Source of the DNA: Stentor coeruleus
Taxonomy: Eukaryota > Ciliophora > Heterotrichea > Heterotrichida > Stentoridae
Length of the DNA stretch: 64,000 nt
Assembly (NCBI GenBank): GCA_001970955.1
Contig: MPUH01000005.1
Span: 124,001 to 188,000 of the forward strand
Direction: 5' to 3'
In this document: positions 51,799 through 63,332 of the stretch, piece after piece
Layout: every line of letters begins with the position of its first letter
Position numbering within the stretch: the stretch's first letter is position 1
Notes under the pieces: model-generated
Told to the model about the DNA's origin: nothing
Database searches by the model: none
What the model saw: the letters and a program-made list of their open reading frames with translations, nothing else
Position numbers and translations under genes: made by a program

Positions 51799-52455
51799 AT
51801 GGCCAAAAGGCCCAAATCCCGTGATAACATCTGGAAAACTGAAGAAGTCCTTCAGGTGATTCCAAAAATTGAAGATCTCCTAACATCTAATCTACAGAAA
51901 ATCCAACTAAAATATCGTAGCTTAAGTGAATCATTCTGCATAAACAACGAAATCCTCGAAAAACCCACATCATTAAAGCCAAGAGTATCCCATTGCTATC
52001 GAAGGCCATTATTTTTCCCAAACCACCTAAATAACACATTCGAAAAGTCAAAAAAGCCTTCAAGTCGACCACCTACTTGTCGAAGTAAAAACTTTGCCGT
52101 ACAAACAGATGGGAATATACATAAAGAATCAATACTATACGCAAGAATCACCCCAAGAATAAGGACAAGGAAAGAAATAAGCATTCCAGTGATAAAATTG
52201 GAAAAAAGTTTACCGGATAATCGTCATAGTAGGACTTTGACTCAAAATGATGCTGATCTTTTTAAAGTACTCCCGTTTCCGTTTCCTTTAAGTAATCGTA
52301 AAGAGGGGTTTTTAAAGATAAAGGCTAAGAAGAATTCAACTACTAATACGAAAATTGAAGGGGTAATTATGGATGCTATGAATACACTTTCTTCAGGAGG
52401 ACTGTCGCAGTCATCTTTAATGCAGAATTTCGTCCCGATGTTCAGTTATGAATAA
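51799..52455 (+). CDS. Hypothetical basic protein
   Basis: A 218-residue protein with no recognised domain. It is basic and rich in Ser, Pro and Arg (TRIRTRKEISIPVIKLEK), with few long hydrophobic stretches, so it is probably largely disordered. A short predicted helix lies near residues 15-45 (VLQVIPKIEDLLTSNLQKIQL). Short acidic or aromatic motifs (DADLFKVLPFPFPL) could be docking sites. There is no signal peptide or membrane helix. Its flanks show the usual skew pattern, and the uninterrupted frame supports a real gene. Overlapping minus-strand frames are shadows. Confidence 0.6.
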   Translation: MAKRPKSRDNIWKTEEVLQVIPKIEDLLTSNLQKIQLKYRSLSESFCINNEILEKPTSLKPRVSHCYRRPLFFPNHLNNTFEKSKKPSSRPPTCRSKNFAVQTDGNIHKESILYARITPRIRTRKEISIPVIKLEKSLPDNRHSRTLTQNDADLFKVLPFPFPLSNRKEGFLKIKAKKNSTTNTKIEGVIMDAMNTLSSGGLSQSSLMQNFVPMFSYE

Positions 52456-53093
52456 TTGTAATAGTATAAGAAGTTGAAAATATAAAAAATTAGACACTAG
52501 ATTGATTTGTTTAATTTGTAAGATTGAGTAAATTTCGAGATATATTTTGTTAAAGTATCTAATAGGAAGAATTATTCAAAGATTTTAAAAATAATTAAAG
52601 GTGCATTATAGTCATAAGTTTAAAGTTTAGATCAACTTTTAATTACTTTTTAATAGTAGAACCTTTATTAATAATAATTATTTAGAGTGATTAGAAAATA
52701 TCTTTTAATATTTCTAGAGGAAAATTTAATACTTTAGTTGAATAATAAATCACATAATTCATAGAGTTAAACCTTATATACTTAGTAAAAAATACATAAT
52801 TTAAATGAATGGCATATTATTTAGACTTATACTATAATCATATTTTTAATACTAATGAAATCCTATCATAACAATAATACTTTCTCTTAATTAAAATATC
52901 ACTACCCTTAAAAGTCCTTTATAAATTCACTTCCTCATATTAAAATATTAAATCATTCCTAAGTTACCCAATTTAAAAGATATAACACTAAAGTCTATCT
53001 CAAAAACTTATGGTTTAATTACCCAATATCCTTTTGCATATACTATTGAGTATCTTTAAGCGAATTTCATGTTCAAAAAAATTTCTATAATAA
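52456..53093. other. Intergenic region between tandem genes
   Basis: No gene seen. G-biased to about 52620, AT-rich in the centre, and C-biased from about 52840 to the USP start. Confidence 0.5.
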
Positions 53094-56000
53094 ATGGCAA
53101 AGGAAGAATGGAAAGTTGGGTGGTACGTAGACTACCTAGACATTCAAACTCGAAACTGGAGTGTAGTAAAAATATTAAACATTGATAAGGCAAATGAAGA
53201 AATAACATTAGAATTTGATGGGTGGAATTCTAAATGGAATACCACTTGTAAAATAAACTCTCCCAAACTTGCCCCATTTCGCAGTAAAAGCATAGGCTAC
53301 ACAGGTCAAAAAGAAAACGCAATTCGTTCTTGGGCATATTCACAGTTAGAAGTTCAAACAAATGAAGATTTACTTAATTCACTGATGCTCAATTCCTTAT
53401 CATTAGAGAATGCTGCAGAAACAACCCAGTTTCTGCGAGGTGGACTTTTCACTTTAGTTGACAACTTATTAGTCAATATTTATAAAAAAAACGAGCATAT
53501 GAGAGCTGTGACTTTTTTCTGCACAGTGATCAAGTACATCATCGAGTGGATGAAAAAAGCAAATGAGCTTATTCCAGCATATTATGAAGGCCTGGCAAAT
53601 CCTGATGCCTTTTTGACTGATGACAAGATCGCTTTGGCTATGGCTTGGCCTGAGCTACTGATCACATTAAAGAGAATCTTCGGCTTAGATCCGCGGACAT
53701 GCAAGTTTCACAAATCAAATAACTCAATTTCTTTAAAAGATTATGAACCTTGGTATGGAAGCTTGTTAAAAGCTTCAAATTGTGCAATAAGTGCTTTTTT
53801 TCTGAATTTTTTCGGTAAAAACGGGGGTTTTGATGTGATAATCCCAATGCTCAGTGTTTCAGAGTAAGACTTACATAGCGAAAAAAAGAAAATCCCATTT
53901 GACCTGCTTAGAGAAATCCCGATATTTGATATAGGCTGGCTTTTTGATAAGAAATTTTCTGATGTTTTTGTTTTGCCTCTAAAAGAACTCATCCTTCAAC
54001 GCATAGAAAATATTTCACAAAAGGAGCTAAAGGAAGTTAGCAAAGAGCTTATAAACGAAATTATTACTAAAATGAAAAGACTCTTAAATGATTGTTATAG
54101 AAAACCTGATTTAGAAAGCTTGGAAAAGGCTGACCTGTGCTTAATACTCAAGTTTTTTAAAAGCCCTTATATGGAAAGACGTTTAAAAGGACTTAATGAG
54201 ATTAAAGAACTTGTAGAAAGAACTACAAAATCCTCTTGGGGAAGAGAAAGTTCATGGCTCACAGGTAAATACTTATCTGAATGGATCACAAATGAGCAAG
54301 TTGTTCAACAAATACTCTCTTATTCTCACCCAGAAATGCTTAAAAGAGTTTCAGACATCTTAATATTTTTGTTCAAAAACGACCTGCTTTCAAATACTCA
54401 TTTAGAATTACTATGGGAATCTGCTGTAGGCAAGCATGATTCTTTAGAAATCGAAGCTCATAAAGCTATTATGGACATTGCTCCATATTTAAAAATAGAT
54501 ATGCTTATGTTTCTGTATCAGAAAATTAAACAGATAGACTTAAATGTTTATGATGAAAGGGTATTAAAGTTTATTAAAGACTTTTCTTTAAGGGCATTAG
54601 ACCAAGCTTTTTCTGCCAGGTCAAGTTTAGATGATTTTGCTATTGAGATATTTATGCCATTAATCCAAGATAACTGTCCGATTAATTTGTGTGATAATGC
54701 TGTTGGGTACATTGCTGAAATACTTAAGCATCCTACAGCTAGGGGGAAAATTTATAAATACCAGCAAATTTGTATGGAAAATGTTGTTCAGGAAAAATCA
54801 GTCCCACAATCATTGAAACTCCTCACCCAGCTTTTTAGTTTATATCAAACTTCTTCACAACTTGATGAAAATGTCAAGAAACTTGATAACTTTTCTGGGG
54901 GAATTATTACAAAAATCCTAGAAAACTTTGAAAACTACATGAAAAAAAGCCCTACTGAGTATGATGCTGTTGTCAATAGCAGGTATACTCACAAGGAAAA
55001 TATAAAAATCCGACTGAAAACTTTTGAATATTTCATTGTAAGAGACTTACTCAATGCAAATTTCGATCACTTCCGCACTTTGTGGAGCATATTCGTCACA
55101 AACCCAGCAAAAAAAAGCGACTCTGAACTGTTTTTCAAATGGCTAGACAAGTCAAGCAAAGAGCGCATCAACAAAACTTTAACTTCAGAAATATTCAGTC
55201 GGCTTTTCTGCCATGAGCTACCAATCGAATCATTATGTTTAAAAGCATTTGAGTGTTTTAAAGACCAATTTTTACTTGTCAATCTTAATGAAAAAAACAT
55301 TGAGCTTCGTGCTGGGATTCTCCACCAGCGTATCAATGAAGCTTTAATCGGCCATCAAAGTCTTTATGAGATAGCCATAAAAACAACAAACAATGAGATT
55401 TTTTTAAGTGCAAGTACATTTATCGTAGCTTTGAATCTTAAACTATCAAAATCTCTTCAAAGCTGTAAAGTCGATATTTGGATGAAATTTATTAACAGTT
55501 TGATTGAATATATACAAAAAGAAAGGGAAAATACTGAGATCGTTAGCAAAGTGCTTAAGATTTTTCAGTTCTTTCTAGAAGAGAACTGCAATGTGGGTTT
55601 TGGAGGAACTAATGCACCTAAACAATTTTATTACAGATGCACTCAGGATAAAGATTATCACAAACTCTTAGTGACAGGGAATGAGACTTTAAGAAATGTG
55701 AGGAAGTTAATAGCTGAGCACTATAAAAAGCCTTGGAATACGATTGTGGTTAAAATTCTCGGAACTTTATATGACTCAACAAATGATGGGATCACCATGT
55801 CAAATTTTCCTACTTCAAGTGTAATACAAGTCGATTTCTCTCAGCCTCGTTTAGATGAAGCATCTCCAAGGGAGTTTCTATCCAAGCATCAAATCCTTCA
55901 AGACTTGCTTTTTACCTTACTTTCAGATCCATCCAAACCTTATTGCACAGAAGCATGGACATTACTAACCTCATTACCTATAAACGAAAAAATCAAAAGT

Positions 56001-59000
56001 TCATTATATGAACTCACAGACGATATTCACACAATAATCGACCACAATTCATTATATAAGCTTCTCTACTGCCTAGTTATCGTCAAAGAAATGATTCAAG
56101 ATCATGACTGGGTAAGTAAATTCAAAGAAAAAAAAGGTATTGAATATGTCATGGAACTTTTCAAAGAATTTGATGTACTAGTTTTATCACCTGCAACCTG
56201 TCTCAAATACAGCACTGTTATGATATTTTTAATGGAAGAGTTTTTTAAATTTTCTACAGAAATCGACAATAAGTTCGTAGAAAAACTTTTTGATTGTTTG
56301 ATTGCCATAGGAAAACATTTAGAAGACCCTGAAGATGAAGAAGCTGTAGGCATTGCTAGAAGTGCAAAGAATATATTTAGTAGCTTTTTTAATAGATGCT
56401 CTTTATCAGATAATGAAGTATTAGATACAGAACCAGAGAAAATTGAAATAGTTACAAGGGCAATTTTGATGTATCCGAATTTGCATGAACTCATAAAAGC
56501 TGCGTTTTTTACGTGTAAAAACAAGTATTACCCAAATTCGATAATGAATTTGTTTTTGGAAATCGCTACAAATTGTCCTGAAGTTTATGAATTTATGAGC
56601 AAACAGCTTTTTGAATTGTTGGAACTTGCTGTTAAGAATACTCAGAATTTTTATTATTGGAATTTATTGGCGCAGGTTATTAAAGAGACGATTGGGGACT
56701 ATAGTTTTGATAAGGAGATAAGAATAGTTAGGAGAATGCTAAAGAAAGCTCCTGCTGAGAATTCTGGTAAGGAAAAAGATGTAGTACTGTGGGGATTGTT
56801 GTCGGTTTTGAAAGTAGCAATTGAGAAAAAGTATATGAAGGTGAAGACAAAGTTTTTGAAGTTTATTTTGCATGATTGCTTGTTTGAAGTTGCTACTTCT
56901 GATAATCCCAACACACCAAAATGCAAAAGTGATGAGAACAGAAAAATAGCTTTTGAAATTCTCGAAGCTTCCTGCGATAGTCGTTTAAAACTGATTTCCG
57001 AAACAATTCACTATCTAAACCAATTTCACGAGGATCCTCATTGGAGGACAAACAAATTTACAGACTGGAATTATTCTCCAATTGCTGATGAAAAGTCGGT
57101 AACTGGCTTTGTAGGCCTAAAAAACATAGGCAACATTTGCTACATGAATTCAAATTTACAACAACTTTTCAGCATCCCCACATTTTGTGAGCAAATTCTT
57201 AGTACAAAAGACATTTCCGAAAACAAAGATGATAGTGTCCTTTACGCATTACAATTCATATTCTCAGGTCTAAAAAACAGTGCTAAGCAATACACAAATC
57301 CTAAAAAGCTCTGCGGTGCATTTAAAGACTGGGAAGGGAAACCTTTAAATGTATATGACCAAATGGACGCAGATGAGTTTTTCAATAATTTAATGGACAA
57401 AATAGAGATTGCAATGAAAGGTGGGCCAAATGCTCAGTGTATCAAAAACCACTTTGGGGGTATTCAGGCTACAGAATGCATAGGAAAAAATACATGTTCA
57501 CATAGAAGTGAGACAAATGAAAGTTTTTTAACCTTACCAGTGCAAGTTAAAAACAAAAAAAGTTTATTAGAAAGTTTAGAAAGTTTTGTCGAAGGAGAAG
57601 TTTTAGAAGGTGACAATGCTTATCAATGCGATTACTGTGATACTAAAGTTGCAGCTTTAAGAAGAGTATGCATAAAGCACTTGCCAAATATTCTGATAAT
57701 AGTTTTAAGAAGGTTTGAGTTTAATTTCGACACAATGAACAGGGTTAAAGTGAACGATTACTGCGAGTTTCCTTTAGAAATCGATATGGAACCATACACT
57801 CAAGAAGGTCTTGAAAGAAAAGAAGCTATAAAAGAACTCATGAAAGATGGCCCAGGTAAGGAAACTCCACCAAGAAAATACCCAGACGAGTATTATAAAT
57901 TCGCTTTAAAAGGGATTACAATCCATACAGGCACAGCAGAAAGTGGTCATTATTATTCTTATGTACAGGATCGGAGTTCTTCAAAATGGTTTGAGTTTAA
58001 TGACATATTTGTTAACTCATTTGACCCAGAGGATATTCCAGCAGAAGCATTTGGAGGGGTTGAAAAATGGGGTTCTATGTATTATTCTAATTATACGAGT
58101 AATCGAGAAAAGTACCGCAATGCTTATATGCTTTTCTATGAACGTGAAGGACATTATCTACCTCGAGGTAAAGATGATGAAAATTTAGAGCCAATTTCTT
58201 TGTCGTTAAGGTCTTTAGAAAGCATAAAATTCCAAGAAGTCCTTGATGAAAACGAAAGATATTGGCGTTGTAAGTCAGTTTTCAGCACAGATTATTTTGC
58301 TTTTGTCGTTAGATTGTTACGTTCTGGAAACCCCCAAATCACGAAATTTGCCTGTGCATTTTTTTTAGTCATTTTTATTAGGTCTAAAGAGATTATTAAG
58401 ACCCCTGAATTTGTAACTCAACTTGAAAAGAATTTGAGGAAATTTGAGGATGTCCGGAACTGGATGTCAGAAGTTATTTGCATAAGGCAGATATTAAAAG
58501 AACTTATATTGGACTGCCCGATCAGTGAAAAAAGAAGGCTTATTGTTGGGATTTTTACTATAGCTTTTGAAAGACTGAGCAAAAATATGATTGTTAAAGC
58601 ATTTAAAAGCTTACTTAATAGGTATGGACAAGCTATTGGGAGCAAAAATGCTTCGAGCTATTTTGAACTACTTTTTGTTCTGGCTAAGCAAGCACCTGAG
58701 ATGTGTTCGCAGTGTACACCGGTGGATATGATTTTAGCAACTTTGAAAGGAGAAGAACTTAGAAGCGAGTTTCCTGAGGTGTATGCAAATAGTGATATTT
58801 ATTTTGGGTATAAGAAGGATGAGCTGGAAGTTGAAAAGAATGAAACTTTTACTTTGGATGAGGTGAAAAATATCCCATTCCTCGGTGCTCTTCTAGGTAC
58901 TCTCTGTGACTTTTTCACTATCGACAACACAAAGAAAGTTTTTGAAAAAAACATCCTTTCTACCCTCATCCAAATCAATCACAGAGTTGGAACTCGATAC

Positions 59001-59726
59001 ATAGGCCAAATGTATTCTAAACTTTGTGCAAAATACAAAGAAAAAACAAAAGAATATTTGGCAGCCCTATTAAACTCCTACAAAGAAGTTGATTTTGACA
59101 GGGCTAGAATATACTTCCGCCAGTTAAACCAACTAATAAAAATTGACGATGAAAACAAAGTCGAAAGGGTTGATCAAATAATGAGAGTTTTTGTAGAAAT
59201 AATGAAAGAAAACAAATTCTATGCAAGAATCACCGAAGTCAGTATAGACTTTATATTCAAAATGGCTTCAAGGATTCCTGAAGTAAAAGAATGGCTAATT
59301 ACAAAAAACAAAGAAATCAAATGGTTAGAAGCCTGGCTCAAAGATAGTATGTATCAAAGCAAGCAAGGATTTTACACATATAAGCGTAATACAACAAGTA
59401 TTTTTCAATATCCACAAATTAGCAGGACTAATGGTGAAAGGTTTGAACTTTATAGGAAGCTTTTTAAAAATCAGTTACCTGATCTAAGTGAAGAGTGGGA
59501 TTCAGATGATGATATGCCTGCTGAAAGTTTAAAAATCCAAGAAAAAATTGATGTTTATGACATTTCAATCAATAAATGGGTTAAGGGGCTTGTTGTTTCG
59601 AATATGGCAGGACTTTTATTGGTGAAGCTGGAGAATACTTTGGAAAAGACAAACAAATGGCTTGAAATCCACTCTGATTTCATTGCTCCTGATGGAACTA
59701 AGGCAACTAAGTATACTAATAGGTAG
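53094..59726 (+). CDS. Large USP9X-like ubiquitin carboxyl-terminal hydrolase
   Basis: Two exons (53094-53863, 53879-59726) joined by a 15-nt intron give 2,205 residues. The N-terminal segment WKVGWYVDYLDIQ...TLEFDGWNSKW resembles an MBT/Tudor-like barrel, and a similar short region recurs near the C-terminus (IDVYDISINKWVKGLVVSN). Long helical repeats occupy the rest of the N-terminal half. The USP catalytic core has the Cys box GLKNIGNICYMNSNLQQLF (about residue 1,344), a zinc-finger pair (CSH ... CDYC), VLRRFEFNFDTMNRVKVNDY, and the His box GTAESGHYYSY (about 1,611). The sequence DNAYQCDYC and DMEPYT are close to USP9X/FAF. It removes ubiquitin from substrates; the targets are unknown. Confidence 0.93.
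53864..53878 (+). other. 15-nt intron of USP gene
   Basis: Sequence GTAAGACTTACATAG, phase 2, with an in-frame TAA if retained. Removal joins MLSVS through an Asp codon to EKKKIPFDLL and links two long frames. Confidence 0.93.
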
Positions 59727-60055
59727 AATTTTCAAAGATTATTTTTTCATATTCTATCAGCATGAGTATCTTTAGCATGCTAGATAACAGTATGATTATT
59801 TATTGAATAATTAATATAATATTTAAAATCTAATTAAAAAATTCCCAAACACATTAAATACAACAAAAATAGTTATTATTGCATGACTTTTCTTAAATCA
59901 ATACTCCCTAAACTCAAAGATTACTTTAAACAAATTATTTTAATTTTTTCTACATCAAAAATCATCGTAAACTTTCAACATAAAAACTCTACCTTGTTTT
60001 CTCAAAAAATATCTTTATCGCTTTAAAAATAACTAAAAAATTATAAGCTAAGATA
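59727..60055. other. Convergent intergenic region
   Basis: No gene seen. G is present mainly in the first 100 bases; the remainder is A/T with C and almost no G. Confidence 0.55.
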
Positions 60056-61576
60056 TTAAGGCTGGTTATATTCATCAATCTTCTTAAGCAAGGTTTCAGC
60101 ATAATCTGGCGAGTAATACTGAACAATTTCAGGTGGATACAAAGCATTGATAGCCTCTTTATATTCTCTAAGTTTTGACCCAGGCGGAGCCTTTATTTCT
60201 TGTACCTTCTGCAATCCTCCACTCTGTACAAATGTTCTTCTGGCAGCTAAATCATGTGGCAAGGTCTTAGCGAACTGGCTAACAACATATTTGAGTATAT
60301 TAGGTGGAGCTAACTGTAGTAAAGGTTCTAAAGCAGGTAAATAAGTACACATTTGGACAATAGACTTCAAAGCTCTTTTTGATTTAGTCTTCAAGTCCTC
60401 ACTGCTCTTGTCATCAATATAAGCAGCCAGCAAGCAATTAGGAACGTCCAATTCAGCTAAAGCTCTAGAATGGTCAGCACTATGTCTTCCAATCTGTCCT
60501 AAAGACCATGCAGAAGCAGCCTTAAGATGATCTTCTCCTTCATTTTTCAATGCATCTTTCAAAGGTGGAACACCTTTAGAGACAATAACCCCCATGGCTA
60601 AGCTTTCATCAAAAGCTCCAATATATCCAAGGGTCATGATCCCAGGTAGTCTAGGATTACCTTTTACTTCACTGATATAATCAACAATAGCCGCAGCCCC
60701 TCCAGCATTGACTATAAGTTTTGCTAGGGCCGGATTTTGTTTTGCAATTTCTCTAATACAAGTTGCAGCATTTTTCTTTACATGCATATCTGAGTCCTTA
60801 AGACAATTCAGAATCCTTGGAAAAATCTCAGCTTCAACAACATGTTCAGCAAGTTCAACTGTATGCTTGGCAATCTGTGCTAGACATGAGCATACTTGAC
60901 GCTTTAACTGTGCATCAGGATTGTTTATATACTGTGACAAATGTGGTACTGCTCCTGCGTCAACAACTTTTTGAGCTAAGTCAGCTGAGTGCCTGGCAAT
61001 ATCACTAAGCGAGCTTGCGGCAATTCTTCTAAGTGATAATTCAGGTTCTTGAACACAAAGGACTAGTAAAGGAATAGCTCCTGATTCTACTACACAGTTT
61101 GCAAGTTGACCATTGTGTCGGCCAATATACCCTAAAGCCCATGCCGCACTTTCTTTGACCCCAGGATCAAATTCTTCTAAACAAGTAACTAGGGCTTCTA
61201 AAGCACCACTGTCAACTACTGCTTGAGCCAGCTCAGCTGAGTGTTTGGCTACAGCTCTCAGGACAAAAGCTGCAGCTTTCTTGTAAAAACGGTTCTGTTC
61301 AGCTAGGGAAAGCACCAACTGAGGCAAAATGTCATGAGCCACCACTTGCTCAGCTAAATCATCAGAGTAATTTGCTAGACGGCCTAAGGCTAAAGCGGCA
61401 GATTGCTGGATACTTGGAACGTTGTCTAGAAGTAAGGGACGGAGAAGCGACATTACACCCGCACTTTGGAGAGCATCAATATTTTGAGGCCTTGTGGCAA
61501 GCTCTGCTACTGTTTGGACGAAGGTCACTCTTGCTTTTTGGTATTCTTCGAATGGTTGGAGTACTGCTCTACTCAT
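60056..61576 (-). CDS. SPAG6: Axonemal central-apparatus armadillo protein SPAG6/PF16
   Basis: A 506-residue protein, matching animal SPAG6 (509) and Chlamydomonas PF16 (566). It consists almost entirely of armadillo repeats of about 42 residues (for example ALGRLANYSDDLAEQVVAHDILPQL, SDIARHSADLAQKVVDAGAVPHL, AQIAKHTVELAEHVVEAEIFPRI). The N-terminus RAVLQPFEEYQKARVTFVQTVAELA is family-diagnostic. SPAG6/PF16 stabilises the C1 microtubule of the ciliary central pair and is required for normal beating, which fits a heavily ciliated cell. The start follows TATATAAATA. No intron is needed, and the assignment is secure. Confidence 0.97.
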   Translation of the reverse strand: MSRAVLQPFEEYQKARVTFVQTVAELATRPQNIDALQSAGVMSLLRPLLLDNVPSIQQSAALALGRLANYSDDLAEQVVAHDILPQLVLSLAEQNRFYKKAAAFVLRAVAKHSAELAQAVVDSGALEALVTCLEEFDPGVKESAAWALGYIGRHNGQLANCVVESGAIPLLVLCVQEPELSLRRIAASSLSDIARHSADLAQKVVDAGAVPHLSQYINNPDAQLKRQVCSCLAQIAKHTVELAEHVVEAEIFPRILNCLKDSDMHVKKNAATCIREIAKQNPALAKLIVNAGGAAAIVDYISEVKGNPRLPGIMTLGYIGAFDESLAMGVIVSKGVPPLKDALKNEGEDHLKAASAWSLGQIGRHSADHSRALAELDVPNCLLAAYIDDKSSEDLKTKSKRALKSIVQMCTYLPALEPLLQLAPPNILKYVVSQFAKTLPHDLAARRTFVQSGGLQKVQEIKAPPGSKLREYKEAINALYPPEIVQYYSPDYAETLLKKIDEYNQP

Positions 61577-62589
61577 TTTGAATATATTTATATAAATGGC
61601 AAGGCTGTTTGACTTAAGAATTATGTGCTGGGTAACAGATTAGGATTTGAAAAAAAAAGATTTGGATGATGATTTGAATGAGAATCAAAAAAAGCAATTG
61701 GAATGTTGATACTGTTGAAATAGAATATAAAATAATTTATAAACATAAATGCTAGAGAAGATCAATAGAGAGTTTTAAAGGAAACAGAATTAAATTAGTG
61801 TGATTTAGTGTAAAGAATGAAATTTTTTATGTGTTTACTTAATAATACACTTTAATGAATCTCCAGCTAGCAGTTTGAGTAGATAAATAAGCACAAGTAA
61901 TGCATGATTATTACTAAAAATATAACTCAGATTTAAAATTTAAGTTCTTCCTATCAATCCGATAAAAATTCTTAAATATTCCTTTATTCCCAAAAATTCT
62001 TAAACATTGTTATAATCCTCTTTTACCTACCTTTAGTTTTTTCATGCCCTTCAATCTTCTCATCATTATAAAAAACTAATACTCAATACTTAATAAACTA
62101 AAATTACAATATAAATTAACTTCTTCTTAGTACTTATACCTCACCACTTTTTCTTCAATTTCTTCTCAGCAAAATCCATAAATTGTGCTTAAACGTAATA
62201 ACAGGATAAGAAATGTATCTGAACACCCATAAAACATCCCAGCTAAGTCATTAAACTTTTTTCACTTCTTCATTACTTATACTCTTCTCTAGTCTTCAAA
62301 TATCCCACATGCCAATATTAAAACTCTAAATGAGCTATATACTATATGTGAAAGGGATAAAGATAATTTATTATGGAGGAATATCAGATAATCAACTGCA
62401 GTTTTAATTTTTAAAAGCATATTTATCAACATTTTCTGCTAAAGTATGCAAGGTTTTCCTCTTTTGATAAGAAAAGTTAGATATCGAAAATTAGAAGTTT
62501 AATATTATAGTTCAGTTAAATAGCTGCCTGAATTTATAAGCTTTTTGAGTTATATTAAGGATTTTTATTTTTGTATACAAAACTAACTA
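61577..62589. other. Upstream region of SPAG6 gene
   Basis: No gene seen. 61577-61840 is strongly G-biased; 61920-62330 is C-rich and almost G-free. A second G-biased segment follows at 62330-62560, so the skew pattern restarts here as it does at gene borders, next to the probable pseudogene. Confidence 0.5.
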
Positions 62590-63056
62590 TTAAATCCTTC
62601 TGACTGCTTTGCAAATATAAGAAAAGTGTCCTAAACAGTCTTTTCTTCCTTTACCATTTTTTTCAAAGCAATCCCCTTGGCCAGGCTTATACTATACTGT
62701 GTACTGAAGCTCACTAGTGATTCTTATAATATCCAAGACTTCTTTAGATAAGTCTTCTTTACCTTGAGTATCTAGTTTGCTCATATATACTATACTTTGA
62801 GCCGAATAACATTTTCCTGTATTAACTTCTGAATACAATTAGGATTCCATCAAAGCGTATGCGTCATAGGAATAGTCAGAATACGAAACTTCAAGTATTT
62901 CCATTTCAAACTAATCCTGCCAATAATCAGATCATTGCAGTTAGAAAGCACTACTATCATGACTGATCTGTCTATTATTGATTTAACTGAGACTTCTGTC
63001 GAGCATATAGTTGATTTACCAAATCCAACAATAATTTCAAGCTCGTCTTCATTCAT
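62590..63056 (-). pseudogene. Probable protein-gene remnant, family unknown
   Basis: The minus strand encodes two protein-like stretches. From an ATG at 63056, a frame of about 50 residues begins MNEDELEIIVGFGKSTIC and continues to VVLSNCNDLIIGRISLKW. The similar-quality continuation lies in another frame (EILEVSYSDYSYDAYALM, then CYSAQSIVYMSKLDTQGK, SKEVLDIIRITSELQY and DCFEKNGKGRKDC) and ends at a TAA at 62590-62592. One frame change and two in-frame stops would separate these parts, and no 15-nt intron with GT and AG ends explains them. A decayed gene is the best reading; two small unknown genes are possible. I do not recognise the family. Confidence 0.4.
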
Positions 63057-63332
63057 GTTCACAAAACTAGTTCAATTCATAAAACTATATACATTTTATA
63101 TAATAAAAGCAATTGACTTATAATAAAAGTATGTGTATCATGAAACTTAAGGTCATCATTAGCAATTTCAACTCGGAGCATTTAAGTTTTTCTATATAAT
63201 GTGAGCTTTTAGATTCCCTGATTTTCAATTTGGATATTGCGATATAAGCTTAAGCCCTAGCAAATAATTATAGTCATCTTCTCCTTCATGGCTTGAAGGA
63301 ATTTTTCACATACTTCCTACTTAGACACGTAT
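63057..63332. other. Short intergenic region
   Basis: No gene seen. It is mixed-composition sequence between the probable remnant and the 3' end of the TBC-domain gene. Confidence 0.45.
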
